Assembly (NCBI GenBank): GCA_964440115.1
Contig: CAYTPV010000004.1
Location: 248,001 to 312,000, forward strand
Direction: 5' to 3'
Length of the DNA stretch: 64,000 nt
From: JAEWWD01 sp964440115
GTDB taxonomy: Bacteria > Bacillota > Clostridia > Christensenellales > CAG-138
How positions within the stretch are numbered: the stretch's first letter is position 1; the number at the start of each line of letters is the position of its first letter. Below are positions 34,011 to 43,686 of the stretch, piece by piece. The notes under the pieces were generated by a model. The model saw only the letters and a program-made list of their open reading frames with translations. It did no database searches and was not told where the DNA came from. The position numbers and the translations under genes were made by a program.

Positions 34011-34457
34011 TTGTTGATGGGTTCCTTTGCGCACGGTGTGGACGCTAAGGGGCGCATATTCATCCCGGCCAAATGGCGGGAGGATCTGGGCTCTTCCGTA
34101 ATCGTGACGCATGGCATACTTGGCGGGTCGGACGCACGCTGCCTGTTTGGAATGTCTGAGAACGGGTGGCGTGAATTTGCCGCCCGTTTTTCCTCTTTGC
34201 CTGTAACTGATCTTGTGGGACAGGCTTTTCGTCGTATGATGTTTTCCAACGCGGCCGATTGCGAAGTGGATAAGCAGGGCCGCATACTCATACCCAACGC
34301 GCTGCGTGATTACGCGCATCTGGAGAAAGATGCCGTGCTCGTAGGCGTGGACAACCGCATTGAAATCTGGGATGCGCAGGCTTGGCAAACGCATGAACAG
34401 AGCATGGCGGGGGATTACAGCGAGGCGCTGATGCGTCTTGCCCAGATGGGCATATGA
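34011..34457 (+). CDS. mraZ: transcriptional regulator MraZ
   Basis: 148-aa first gene of the dcw cluster, a ring-forming DNA-binding protein that controls its own operon. TTG 34011 is taken as start: AGGAGG lies 8 bp before it and the product then begins LLMGSFAHGVDAKGRIFIPAKWRED as the family does; the frame is open 62 codons further upstream through the promoter. The second SpoVT-AbrB-like unit is DCEVDKQGRILIPNALRDYAHLE. The stop overlaps the rsmH start (ATGA). Confidence 0.95.
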   Translation: MLMGSFAHGVDAKGRIFIPAKWREDLGSSVIVTHGILGGSDARCLFGMSENGWREFAARFSSLPVTDLVGQAFRRMMFSNAADCEVDKQGRILIPNALRDYAHLEKDAVLVGVDNRIEIWDAQAWQTHEQSMAGDYSEALMRLAQMGI

Positions 34458-35392
34458 ACGAAGCATATCACGCGCCAATTATGGTGCAGGAAGTGCTCAC
34501 GCTGCTTCAGCCGGAACGCGGCGGAATATTTGTAGACGGCACGCTCGGCGGCGGCGGCCACGCGGCAGCAGTGTTGAAATCGCTTCCTGCGGGCTCAAGA
34601 CTGTACGGCATCGACCGTGACCCGGACGCTATCGCGGAAGCCACAAAAAGGCTGGCGGAATTCGGAGAGACCTTCGAAGCGCTCAGAGGTAATTTTTTCG
34701 ATATGCGTTCGCTGCTTTTACAGCAAGGCGTGAGCGCGGCAGACGGAATTTTACTGGATCTGGGAGTATCATCGCACCAATTGAATGCCCCGGAGCGCGG
34801 GTTTTCCTATCACAACGAAGCCCCGCTGGATATGCGGATGGATACTTCCGCGCCTTTTGCCGCATTCGACGTCGTGAATACTTACCCCGCGGCAGACCTT
34901 GCGCGCATACTGCGAGACTATGGGGAAGAGCGCTTTGCCAACAGGATAGCCTCCGCCATCGTGCGGGCAAGGGATAATGGGCCTATTGAAACAACTACGC
35001 AGCTTGCGGAAATTGTCAGGCTGGCGACCCCGGCCGCAAACCGGTGGGAAGGCCAGCACCCTGCCAGAAGATCGTTTCAGGCGATCCGCATAGAGGTCAA
35101 CGGCGAACTGTCAGGGCTGCGGCGAGCGATCGAGGATGCTGTGGAGCTGCTGAACCCCGGAGGAAGGCTGTGCGTTATCACCTTCCACTCGTTGGAGGAC
35201 CGCATCGTCAAGCAGCTGTTCAGGGAGCTCGAAAACCCCTGTACCTGTCCACCCAAAGCGCCCATCTGCATCTGCGGTAAAAAGCCTGTGGTGCGGATAC
35301 TGACAAAAAAACCTTTGACTGCGGAGCAGGATGAACTTGACGAGAATTCGCGTTCACGCAGCGCAAAGCTGCGGGCAATAGAAAAACTCTAG
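34454..35392 (+). CDS. rsmH: 16S rRNA m4C1402 methyltransferase RsmH
   Basis: 312-aa SAM-dependent enzyme methylating C1402 of 16S rRNA. It shows YHAPIMVQEVL, the SAM site GTLGGGGHAAAVL (about residues 33-45), DGILLDLGVSSHQLN and the C-terminal FHSLEDRIVKQLFR with the CTCPP..CICGKKP stretch common in the family. Start overlaps mraZ. Second gene of the cluster, as usual. Confidence 0.97.
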   Translation: MNEAYHAPIMVQEVLTLLQPERGGIFVDGTLGGGGHAAAVLKSLPAGSRLYGIDRDPDAIAEATKRLAEFGETFEALRGNFFDMRSLLLQQGVSAADGILLDLGVSSHQLNAPERGFSYHNEAPLDMRMDTSAPFAAFDVVNTYPAADLARILRDYGEERFANRIASAIVRARDNGPIETTTQLAEIVRLATPAANRWEGQHPARRSFQAIRIEVNGELSGLRRAIEDAVELLNPGGRLCVITFHSLEDRIVKQLFRELENPCTCPPKAPICICGKKPVVRILTKKPLTAEQDELDENSRSRSAKLRAIEKL

Positions 35393-35423
35393 ACCGGCAT
35401 GCATACGGCACGAAAGGAATACC

Positions 35424-35957
35424 ATGGAAGTAGCGAGCAAACGGCACACGGCATATTCATCAGCGACGAGGATGTATTCCCCTACAAAGGGGTCCTCCGC
35501 TTATGCCTATGCGCAGGAGGCTGCCGCGCCGCAGCCACAGCCGAAGCCGCAAAAAAAGCCTGTCGAAAAGCCCGCGGCTCGTCCGAAAATTCGGCAGGAG
35601 ATAAGCTTGGGCTGCCGCTGGGCGCTGCTGTGTTCCATACTGCTGCTGGCTGGCGCATCTATTGCCGTCGTATTTCGTTATGCGGATATTGCAACACAAT
35701 ACGCGCAGGTCAACCAGCTTAAATCGGATATTGAAAGCGCCAAACTGCGTTTGCGCGAGCTGAACGTAGCGCTCGAGTGCTCTGTGAGCATACAGGATGC
35801 GCAGGATGCCGCAAAACGTTTCCATATGACCTATCCGACTGCCTCGCAGTATGTGCGGGCGGGTGACGCGCTGGTGCTCAGTGAAGGCGCGGGTTCTAAT
35901 GCGGAACAAAATACAAACGCTGGCGCGAATACAAATGCGGAGCAGGGTGGGGCGTAA
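35424..35957 (+). CDS. ftsL: FtsL-like divisome protein
   Basis: 177 aa. An alanine/proline/glutamine-rich cytoplasmic tail (1-60) leads to one membrane helix (about 63-85, WALLCSILLLAGASIAVVF) and a short extracellular coiled coil (YAQVNQLKSDIESAKLRLREL), then a low-complexity Asn/Ala tail. Sequence is poorly conserved, as in FtsL generally; identity rests on topology, coil and its place between rsmH and the transpeptidase. It would join FtsQ/DivIB and FtsB/DivIC. Confidence 0.8.
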   Translation: MEVASKRHTAYSSATRMYSPTKGSSAYAYAQEAAAPQPQPKPQKKPVEKPAARPKIRQEISLGCRWALLCSILLLAGASIAVVFRYADIATQYAQVNQLKSDIESAKLRLRELNVALECSVSIQDAQDAAKRFHMTYPTASQYVRAGDALVLSEGAGSNAEQNTNAGANTNAEQGGA

Positions 35958-36022
35958 AGCGCAGGGGTCAGCGCGGTGCGCGCTAGGCTTACGAAGACCC
36001 CGAATTCCCATAGGAGGCACGC

Positions 36023-38149
36023 ATGGGCGCACCGGATACCGCAAACAAGCGCAGATTGTTCACACTGCTGATTATTATCGGCTTGCTGTTTGTTCTGCTT
36101 TTGGGCCGGCTTTTCTATGTACAGGTGATATGGGGGCCGGATTTGCAGGAAAAGGCACTGCTGCAGTGGACAATGGATACAAGCCTATCCGCGGAACGCG
36201 GACGAATCATGGACCGGGACGGGCAGGTATTGGCTCAAAGCGGTACGGCGTATATTGTGGAAGTCAACCCCATGCAGATCAAATCCAACGAGCTGGTGCG
36301 GGTTGCCACGGAATTATCCAACATACTGGGCATGAATTATGATTTTGTGCTGGGCAAAATCGGCGACAAGACCAAGCAGCAGATTATACTCAAGCGGCAG
36401 GTGGAGCGCGAGCAGGTGGATAAACTCGTTGCCTGCAGGCTGGGCAATGGTGTTACGTTCGGCATCGATACCAAGCGCTATTATCCGCTCGGAAATATGC
36501 TTTCGCAAACTCTCGGTTTTACGACGGTGGACGGTGTGGGGCAGGAGGGCGTCGAAAGAAGTTTTAACAAATATCTAGCCGGCGAACCGGGCAGGCTGAT
36601 TACGGAAAAGGATCGCGATAACAAGCCGCTTGCTTACGGAACGCAGGAATATATTGAACCGGTCGATGGCTGCTCTCTGGTGCTCACAGTCGATTCTGTC
36701 GTGCAATCCTTCCTCGAAAAGGCGCTGCAGGAAGCTGTGACCATCAACAACGCCAAGGATGCTCAGGGGATTGTGATGGATGTGAAGACGGGCGAAATAC
36801 TCGCCATCTCCACCAAACCGGATTACGACCCCAACAGCCCCCCGCGTGATAATCTCGCGCTGCTGCAGTCGCTGGTAAAGAACCGTGTTGTGACGGATGC
36901 GTACGAGCCGGGGTCTACGTTTAAGGTTGTCACGCTTTCCGCCGCGTTGGATAGCGGAGCGGTAAATCTCTCCACAACATTTGATTGCCCGGGCTTTAAA
37001 ATAGTCAACGGAGAGAGAATCAAATGCTGGAAGAACAGCCACGGGCATCAGACGTTGGAAGAAGCCGTACGAAACTCCTGTAATCCCGCGTTCATGACAA
37101 TGGCGCTTGCAATGGGCAAGGAGACTTTCTACGATTACATTTACAAGTTTGGGTTTGGGTCTTCTACCGAAAGCGGGCTGACGGGTGAAAGCGGCGGCAT
37201 CGTGATCCATCAGAAATACGTGCGCGACAATAACATTGCGCGCATTGGGTTCGGGCAAAGCGTAGCCATCACGCCCATGCAGCTAGCGACAGCGGTTTGC
37301 GCCGCAGTCAACGGCGGCGAGCTCATGCAGCCCTACATCGTCAAACAGGTAATTGGCGCAAACGGTGAAATCATAAAAGAAAACTCGCCCACCGTCGTGC
37401 GCCGTGTAATATCAGAAGAAACGTCCGCTACCGTCCGTTCCATATTGGAAAGCGTTGTCGCAAAGGGAAGCGGACGCAACGCGCAGATCCCCGGATACCG
37501 TGTAGGCGGCAAGACAGGCACGGCGCAAAAATATGTGGACGGCAAGCCGTCTTCGGGCAGCCTTATCGCTTCCTTCATCGGCTTTGCGCCCGCGGACGAT
37601 CCCAAATATCTCTGCCTGATACTGGTGGATGAACCGAAAGTCGGAGTCATATTCGGCAGTACGGTCGCAGCCCCGTTTGTAAAAGAAGTCATGCAGGAAA
37701 CGCTCATGCATTACGGCGTGAAACCGTCTGTGGAAACACAGACCGTCCAAGTGCCTGACGTTGTGGGAAAACCCGCTTCACAGGCCGCGCAGGCTCTCAA
37801 ATCTGCAGGCCTTGTTGCGGACTATCTGGAGCAGGAAGCGCAGGCGAATGTCGTTTCTCAGGTCCCGTTTGCGGGCGATACCGTTGCGGCGGGCAGCGGC
37901 GTGCTGCTGTATACAACGGATACTGCCGCCGATTCGACGGCGACTCTCGCAGAGGATATGGTTGAGGTGCCTGACCTAAGCGGCAAGACGAGACTGGAAG
38001 CATATGACGCCCTGACAGTATTGGGGCTAAAGCTTCGTATGGAGCCCGAAGATCAAAGCGGCACGGCAATACGGCAGAAGCCTGAGGCGGGCGAGAAAAT
38101 TGCTTTCGGACAAAGCGTGACGGTGGAGTTTTCACAGGTTCAGCCCTGA
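36023..38149 (+). CDS. class B penicillin-binding protein, PBP2B/SpoVD-type with PASTA tail
   Basis: 708-aa septal transpeptidase. One N-terminal helix (11-35), a dimerisation domain with ERGRIMDRDGQVLA, then the transpeptidase: S298 in GSTFK, SCN at 352-354 and KTG at 497-499. Two PASTA repeats follow (about 576-632 and 647-704). In sporulating Firmicutes the gene at this spot is pbpB or spoVD; only one copy is here and both have PASTA, so I cannot choose. It works with the SEDS protein encoded downstream. Confidence 0.93.
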   Translation: MGAPDTANKRRLFTLLIIIGLLFVLLLGRLFYVQVIWGPDLQEKALLQWTMDTSLSAERGRIMDRDGQVLAQSGTAYIVEVNPMQIKSNELVRVATELSNILGMNYDFVLGKIGDKTKQQIILKRQVEREQVDKLVACRLGNGVTFGIDTKRYYPLGNMLSQTLGFTTVDGVGQEGVERSFNKYLAGEPGRLITEKDRDNKPLAYGTQEYIEPVDGCSLVLTVDSVVQSFLEKALQEAVTINNAKDAQGIVMDVKTGEILAISTKPDYDPNSPPRDNLALLQSLVKNRVVTDAYEPGSTFKVVTLSAALDSGAVNLSTTFDCPGFKIVNGERIKCWKNSHGHQTLEEAVRNSCNPAFMTMALAMGKETFYDYIYKFGFGSSTESGLTGESGGIVIHQKYVRDNNIARIGFGQSVAITPMQLATAVCAAVNGGELMQPYIVKQVIGANGEIIKENSPTVVRRVISEETSATVRSILESVVAKGSGRNAQIPGYRVGGKTGTAQKYVDGKPSSGSLIASFIGFAPADDPKYLCLILVDEPKVGVIFGSTVAAPFVKEVMQETLMHYGVKPSVETQTVQVPDVVGKPASQAAQALKSAGLVADYLEQEAQANVVSQVPFAGDTVAAGSGVLLYTTDTAADSTATLAEDMVEVPDLSGKTRLEAYDALTVLGLKLRMEPEDQSGTAIRQKPEAGEKIAFGQSVTVEFSQVQP

Positions 38150-38301
38150 TCTAAGCGGCGGGCGGATCGAATGGACATGCAAACAGGCGTGCCCTGTGGT
38201 ATACTGTTGAAGGTTGGCATATCCGACTGCCGTGGGGACAGCGTGATATATCGGCCTCAAGTAACTGCCGGGCTTTGGGCAGACGGTAAAGGAGAAGCGC
38301 A

Positions 38302-39744
38302 ATGCTGCTTTCAAAACTGTGCGAAAGCTTTGAACATCGCCTTGTAGGCACCGATTTGGATATTGAAGTTTTGGAATATGATTCTCGTAAGGTCAGGCAG
38401 GGCAGCTTGTTCTGCTGTATAGTCGGTACATTTTCAGACGGACATGAATATGCCAAGAAGGCTGTTGAAGCTGGTGCAGTGGGACTGCTGGTGGAACACG
38501 AGCTGGATATAGACGTACCGCAGGTAGTAGTATCGAACACGCGTATCGCCATGGCGGAAATGGCTGCGGCGATGTACGACCATCCGGAAAGAGAACTGCG
38601 TATTGTTGGAATAACCGGCACAAATGGCAAGACAACAAGCACATATATGGTTAAGGCCATTGCCGAGCGTGCGGGGATTAAAGCCGGATTAATCGGTACG
38701 ATACGCAATATGGTCGGTGATCGCATCGTTGAAACCGAGCGTACGACTCCGGAATCCGTTGATCTGTACCGGCTGCTGCGCGAAATGCGCGACGAGGGCG
38801 TGGAACTGGTTGCCATGGAGGTATCCTCGCATTCGCTGGATCAGCACCGCGTGCATGGCGTGACATTCGAGGTGGGTGAATTCACCAACCTCACGCAGGA
38901 TCACCTGGATTACCATATTACGTTTGAAAATTACATGAACGCCAAGAAAAAGCTGTTTTATCAGAGCAAGCAGGGCGTGTTCAATATCGACGATCCGTAC
39001 GCATCGGCCATAATGGAAGGGCTTACGCTGCCGGTTACCACGTTCGGCGTTCGCGAGCGGGCGGATGTGTGTGCCTCGGAAATCGATATCACCACCCGCG
39101 GTGTGCAGTTTGATCTTCGGTACCCGGGCGGGAAAACCCGCATCCATGTACCCATTCCCGGGCTTTTCACCGTATTTAACGCCATGGGTGCCGCTTCGGT
39201 GGCGCTATCACTCAATATATCCATGGAGCATATTAAATCCGGGTTGGAAGATATGCAGAGCGTATCAGGCAGGCTGGAGCCGCTGCCCACCAATGGGCTG
39301 GGATTTTCGGTATTTGTAGATTATGCGCATACGCCCGACGCGCTGGAAAACGTTTTAAAGACCGTGCGGGGATTTGCAACAGGCAGGATCGTAACGGTGT
39401 TTGGCTGCGGCGGGGACAGAGATCGCGCCAAGAGGCCCATTATGGGCGAGATCGCAGGCCGGTATTCCGACAGGCTGGTGGTGACAAGCGATAATCCCCG
39501 TTCGGAGGACCCGTTTACCATCATCGACGCGATTGAAGAGGGCGTTAAAAAGTCCGGCTGCGCGTATGTGAAAATTGAACAGCGGCGCGAAGCCATTCGT
39601 TACGCGCTGCAGAACGCAAAAAAGGATGATGTCATCGTCGTTGCGGGCAAAGGCCACGAAACCTATCAGGAGATCAACGGCGTAAAGCACCATTTCGATG
39701 ATAAGGAGACCGTAATGGAGCTGCTCGCCGGGCTGAAAGGCTGA
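38302..39744 (+). CDS. murE: UDP-MurNAc-tripeptide synthetase MurE
   Basis: 480-aa cytoplasmic Mur ligase adding the third stem-peptide residue. ATP loop GITGTNGKTTSTYMV lies near residues 109-123; GLIGTI and SSHSLDQHRVHG bind UDP-MurNAc-dipeptide. DNPRSEDP matches the DNPR signature of meso-diaminopimelate-adding MurE, so the wall is probably DAP type. GGAGAAGCGCA precedes the ATG. A TATACT-like promoter word lies in the 150-bp gap. murF, which often comes next, is absent. Confidence 0.96.
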   Translation: MLLSKLCESFEHRLVGTDLDIEVLEYDSRKVRQGSLFCCIVGTFSDGHEYAKKAVEAGAVGLLVEHELDIDVPQVVVSNTRIAMAEMAAAMYDHPERELRIVGITGTNGKTTSTYMVKAIAERAGIKAGLIGTIRNMVGDRIVETERTTPESVDLYRLLREMRDEGVELVAMEVSSHSLDQHRVHGVTFEVGEFTNLTQDHLDYHITFENYMNAKKKLFYQSKQGVFNIDDPYASAIMEGLTLPVTTFGVRERADVCASEIDITTRGVQFDLRYPGGKTRIHVPIPGLFTVFNAMGAASVALSLNISMEHIKSGLEDMQSVSGRLEPLPTNGLGFSVFVDYAHTPDALENVLKTVRGFATGRIVTVFGCGGDRDRAKRPIMGEIAGRYSDRLVVTSDNPRSEDPFTIIDAIEEGVKKSGCAYVKIEQRREAIRYALQNAKKDDVIVVAGKGHETYQEINGVKHHFDDKETVMELLAGLKG

Positions 39745-39784
39745 TCTTAAGGCGGGACTTACCAAAGCATAACCGGAGGATGGC

Positions 39785-40783
39785 ATGCAGCAACTCATTT
39801 TGGCCGTATTGCTCGGCTTCGTAATACCACTATTATTGGGGCCGATTGTGATACCAATGCTCAAGCGGCTCAAATTTGGGCAGACTGAGCGGGAATGCGG
39901 ACCGCAGACACATTTGGTGAAGACAGGAACACCCACGATGGGTGGGTTGATGATACTCGCCGGTATACTGGCAGGCACGCTTACTTTCTCCATGGCAGGC
40001 ATGGAATTTGTTCTACCTGCGCTTCTCATGACGTTTGCTTTTGGGTTGGTCGGGTTTCTGGATGATTTTATTAAGGTAAAACGTAAGCGGTCACTGGGTC
40101 TCAAGGCGTACCAGAAGATCATCGCACAGCTTGGCATCGCATTTATTGTGGCGTTGTATGCCTATAACAACCCGTACATCGGGCCAAACATATTCCTGCC
40201 CTTTACTGGCGGCGAATGGAACCTGGGCGTCTGGTATATTCCGTTCGCGATGTTTGTGATTATTGCCGAAGTGAATGCCGTCAATCTGACGGACGGGCTC
40301 GACGGCTTGGCATCGGGCGTCATGCTCATTTATTCTCTGGCCATGGCGCTGATTTTCTCGCTGATGGCCGTGATGGCCGATGACCTCGGCCAGGTGTATT
40401 ACAGCGCAAACCTGGGCGGTATGGCGGTGTTCAGCGCAGCGGCGATGGGAGCCTGTCTTGGGTTCCTTCGGTTCAACGCATACCCCGCGCGCGTGTTTAT
40501 GGGGGATACGGGTTCCATGGCTCTTGGCGGCGCGGTATCCATCATGGCGCTGTGCAGCCGAAATGTACTGATGCTGCCCATCATGGGCGCGTGCTTTGTT
40601 GCTTCTGCGCTGAGCGTAGTGCTGCAGGTCGGCTCCTATAAGCTGCGGCATAAGCGTATATTTAAAATGGCGCCGCTGCATCATCATTTTGAACTGCAGG
40701 GTGTTCCTGAAACCAAAATTGTCGCTATGTATATGATCGTGACGGCGGTGTTGTGTCTGATTTGCCTGTTGGCATATGTGTGA
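39785..40783 (+). CDS. mraY: phospho-MurNAc-pentapeptide transferase MraY
   Basis: 332-aa polytopic membrane enzyme that makes lipid I. GTPTMGGL, DDFIKVKRKRSLGLKAYQK, NLTDGLDGLASG (catalytic Asp) and FMGDTGSMALGG, plus MAPLHHHFELQG, are all intact. About ten membrane helices. GGAGGATGGC precedes the ATG. The 215-bp gap to murD has no gene. Confidence 0.97.
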   Translation: MQQLILAVLLGFVIPLLLGPIVIPMLKRLKFGQTERECGPQTHLVKTGTPTMGGLMILAGILAGTLTFSMAGMEFVLPALLMTFAFGLVGFLDDFIKVKRKRSLGLKAYQKIIAQLGIAFIVALYAYNNPYIGPNIFLPFTGGEWNLGVWYIPFAMFVIIAEVNAVNLTDGLDGLASGVMLIYSLAMALIFSLMAVMADDLGQVYYSANLGGMAVFSAAAMGACLGFLRFNAYPARVFMGDTGSMALGGAVSIMALCSRNVLMLPIMGACFVASALSVVLQVGSYKLRHKRIFKMAPLHHHFELQGVPETKIVAMYMIVTAVLCLICLLAYV

Positions 40784-40998
40784 CTTTTAGCCGTTCTGGG
40801 CGGGTCCTTGGTAGCCACGGTTCTTGTTGGCGCTTGGCGTGGCTGGACTAGATGGGTGTTTGAGGGAAAGAGGCGGCTCTGTTGCCTCAAGCATCTGCCG
40901 CTCGGAACGGTTTTCTTTTTCTGATTATTATGGAAATTATTGGACAAACAAGCGGCCGCAGGCTGTAAGAACCGTTTGCAAGAAGGAAGGGAATTGAA

Positions 40999-42345
40999 AT
41001 GAAAACCGCGCTCATCATCGGAATGGCGCGCTCCGGAATCTCCAGCGCAAGGCTGCTGCACGCGCAGGGATATCGGCTGATACTCAACGACAAGCAGAGC
41101 AACATTCCCGGCATGGAAGAGGCGCTCAACGGCATTCCTTATCAGAACGCTTTGGGCAAAGATCCCATATCCCTGCTTGACGGCGTCGATTTGATGGTGC
41201 TAAGCCCCGGCGTACCCATGTTTTTGCCGTTTATTAGCGCCGCAAGAGAAAAAGGAATTGAAGTGATTGGTGAAATTGAGCTGGGCTGGCGCTATTCGAA
41301 GGGCGACTTCTTATGCATTACCGGCACCAACGGCAAAACCACATGCACGGCGTTAACCGGTGAAATATGTAAAAAGTCAGGCCGTCAAACGTATGTGCTC
41401 GGCAATATAGGCACACCCATTACACAGTTTGCCCTTGATACGCGGCCGGGCGATTTGATCGTGGCGGAAACAGCTGCCCTGCAGCTGGAGGGAAATATCC
41501 GATTTCACGCAAAGGCAGCCGCAGTATGCAATATTACGGAAGATCATCTTGACCGCTTTCTGACCATGGAAAACTACATTGCGGCCAAATGCAAGATATT
41601 TGATAATCAGACGGCGGAAGATTTTGCCGTACTCAATTTCGATGACTCCGTTGTTCGCGCAATGGCGGATAAAACGCCTGCCCGCAAGCTGTACTTCTCC
41701 AGAAAAACCGCAGTCGAGGAAGGTGTTTTTCTTCAAGGAGAGGATGTGCTTTTCCGGCTGGATGGCAAAGAACGAAAGCTTTGCGCCGCAAAGGAGATCC
41801 GTATTCCCGGCGCGCACAATCTGGAAAACGCCATGCTGTGCTCTGCCATCGGCCTGAGTCAGGGAATTAGCCCTGAAGCAATTCGCGAAACGCTCATGGA
41901 GTTCGCCGGTGTGGAGCACCGAATTGAGTATGTCTGTGAAAGGCGCGGTGTGCGCTATATCAACGACAGCAAAGGTACCAATCCGGACTCGACCATGAAA
42001 GCCATCGCGGCAATGGATCGGCCGACAGTGCTGTTGCTGGGAGGATACGACAAACACAGCGAATTCAATGAACTGTTTGAAGCCATGAAGGCCGGGCCTG
42101 TGAAAGCGGCTGTGGTGCTGGGGCAGACTGCGGATAAAATCATGCAGGCAGCGAAGGATGCGAACTTTACTGCCGTGCATCGGTGCGACGGCGAATTCAA
42201 AGACGCGGTAGATATGGCGCGTACGCTAAGCGCGCCGGGCGATACCGTGCTGCTTTCACCAGCATGTGCAAGCTGGGATATGTTTGACAATTTTGAGCAG
42301 CGTGGCAGGGTGTTTAAAGAAATTGCGCTTGCTTATGAACAGTAA
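40999..42345 (+). CDS. murD: UDP-MurNAc-L-Ala:D-Glu ligase MurD
   Basis: 448-aa Mur ligase. N-terminal GMARSGISSARLL binds UDP, the ATP loop is CITGTNGKTTCTALTGEI near residues 110-127, ITEDHLDRF and AGVEHRIEYV are typical, and NDSKGTNPDSTMKAI with GGYDKHSEF marks the C-terminal domain. GAAGGAAGGGAATTGAA precedes the ATG. Confidence 0.96.
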   Translation: MKTALIIGMARSGISSARLLHAQGYRLILNDKQSNIPGMEEALNGIPYQNALGKDPISLLDGVDLMVLSPGVPMFLPFISAAREKGIEVIGEIELGWRYSKGDFLCITGTNGKTTCTALTGEICKKSGRQTYVLGNIGTPITQFALDTRPGDLIVAETAALQLEGNIRFHAKAAAVCNITEDHLDRFLTMENYIAAKCKIFDNQTAEDFAVLNFDDSVVRAMADKTPARKLYFSRKTAVEEGVFLQGEDVLFRLDGKERKLCAAKEIRIPGAHNLENAMLCSAIGLSQGISPEAIRETLMEFAGVEHRIEYVCERRGVRYINDSKGTNPDSTMKAIAAMDRPTVLLLGGYDKHSEFNELFEAMKAGPVKAAVVLGQTADKIMQAAKDANFTAVHRCDGEFKDAVDMARTLSAPGDTVLLSPACASWDMFDNFEQRGRVFKEIALAYEQ

Positions 42346-42475
42346 GGCTGCCGCGTAATATTCGCGTAAAAGGCAGGCATGAAACCCAACGCTGTGCGCA
42401 TAGAATGAAGAGCGCTGCCGCCCCGGTTTAAGGCGGCTTCGCTTGGGAACGGATGCGGCGCAATAGGAGGAAAAT

Positions 42476-43594
42476 ATGGAGCGCATCAGCATCAAGGGGA
42501 AACCAAAGCTCACCCGCATGGATTTCGCCATATTCATCACGGTGTTGGCCTTGTGCGGCATCGGGTTGGTGATGGTGTTTTCTGCGAGCTATTATTCCTC
42601 TCAGGAGAAATGGGGCGACGGGCTGTTTTATGTGCGCAAGCAGGCAACGTACCTCGCGCTGTCCATTCCCTGCATGCTGCTGCTGACTCGTGTTGACTAC
42701 CATCTGCTGGAGCGTTTGAGAACGCCGGCACTGGCCATTTCCGTTGTTTTGCTCATCGCTGTGCTTTTTTTCGGGAACGAGGAGAACGGCGCAAAACGCT
42801 GGCTGATTATTGCGGGGCAGAGCATGCAGCCTTCTGAAGTGGCGAAATTCGGTATGATCATATACATGAGTGCGTTTATGTCCAGACGACAGCATCTCAT
42901 GCAGGATTTCGTAAAAGGTCTGGTGCCCATGCTCATGGTAATCGGCTTAATCTGCGGATTAGTCATGCTGCAGCCCAATATGTCCATGGCGGTCATCATA
43001 GGCATGATGGGCATCGTTATGCTTTATGTAGGAGGCGCTTCAGTAAAGCATATCGCGGTACTCATGTTTGGCGGCATCATACTCTTTATACTGTTTGCCG
43101 TGATCGAACCGTACCGGTTCGAGAGGCTCACCAGCTTTACAAATCCGTGGAAGGACCCGGTTGATACCGGCTATCAGCTTATACAGTCGTTGTATGCGCT
43201 CGGGTCGGGCGGGCTGTTCGGGCAGGGCCTCAACAACTCGCGCCAGAAGCTTTTGTACCTGACATATGGGGAGAGTGATTTCGTGTTCTCCATTGTAGGA
43301 GAGGAATTGGGCTTTATTGGAGCGACCGTTGTCATACTTTTATACCTGTTTATCGTATACCGGGGCATTCGTGTCGCCCTCAAATGCAAGGACCGGTTTG
43401 GCAGCATGTTGGCTGCGGGAATTACAACCGTATTTGCGCTGCAGGTTGCCGTTAATATCGGCGTAGTGACAGGAGCAATGCCAACGACCGGTCAGGCGCT
43501 TCCTTTTGTCAGTGCGGGGGGCAGCTCTCTGCTCATTTTTTTGAGCGCCATGGGTGTCTTGCTGAATATTTCCCGCTATACGACGGATATGTAG
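42476..43594 (+). CDS. ftsW: SEDS peptidoglycan polymerase FtsW/SpoVE
   Basis: 372-aa, about ten membrane helices. Conserved SEDS features are MVFSASYY at the first helix, RWLIIAGQSMQPSEVAKFGMI with the catalytic-loop region, LQPNMSMAVII, RFERLTSFTNPW, QSLYALGSGGLFGQGLNNS and TTGQALPFVSAGGSSLL. It polymerises glycan strands with the PBP2B/SpoVD protein. In spore formers this position may be ftsW or spoVE. murG, the usual next gene, is missing. Confidence 0.94.
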   Translation: MERISIKGKPKLTRMDFAIFITVLALCGIGLVMVFSASYYSSQEKWGDGLFYVRKQATYLALSIPCMLLLTRVDYHLLERLRTPALAISVVLLIAVLFFGNEENGAKRWLIIAGQSMQPSEVAKFGMIIYMSAFMSRRQHLMQDFVKGLVPMLMVIGLICGLVMLQPNMSMAVIIGMMGIVMLYVGGASVKHIAVLMFGGIILFILFAVIEPYRFERLTSFTNPWKDPVDTGYQLIQSLYALGSGGLFGQGLNNSRQKLLYLTYGESDFVFSIVGEELGFIGATVVILLYLFIVYRGIRVALKCKDRFGSMLAAGITTVFALQVAVNIGVVTGAMPTTGQALPFVSAGGSSLLIFLSAMGVLLNISRYTTDM

Positions 43595-43686
43595 CGGGCG
43601 CAGACCAAAACGAGAGAAAGGAACACGTTTTCCGAACCGGATGCATAAGATGAAATTGTTCGCGAGCCATCCGGAGGTGAAAGCTG

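Noticed and set aside
33666..34297. Minus-strand frames upstream of and over mraZ
   Set aside because: No ribosome sites, AT-rich low-complexity products, and they cross the mraZ promoter and gene.
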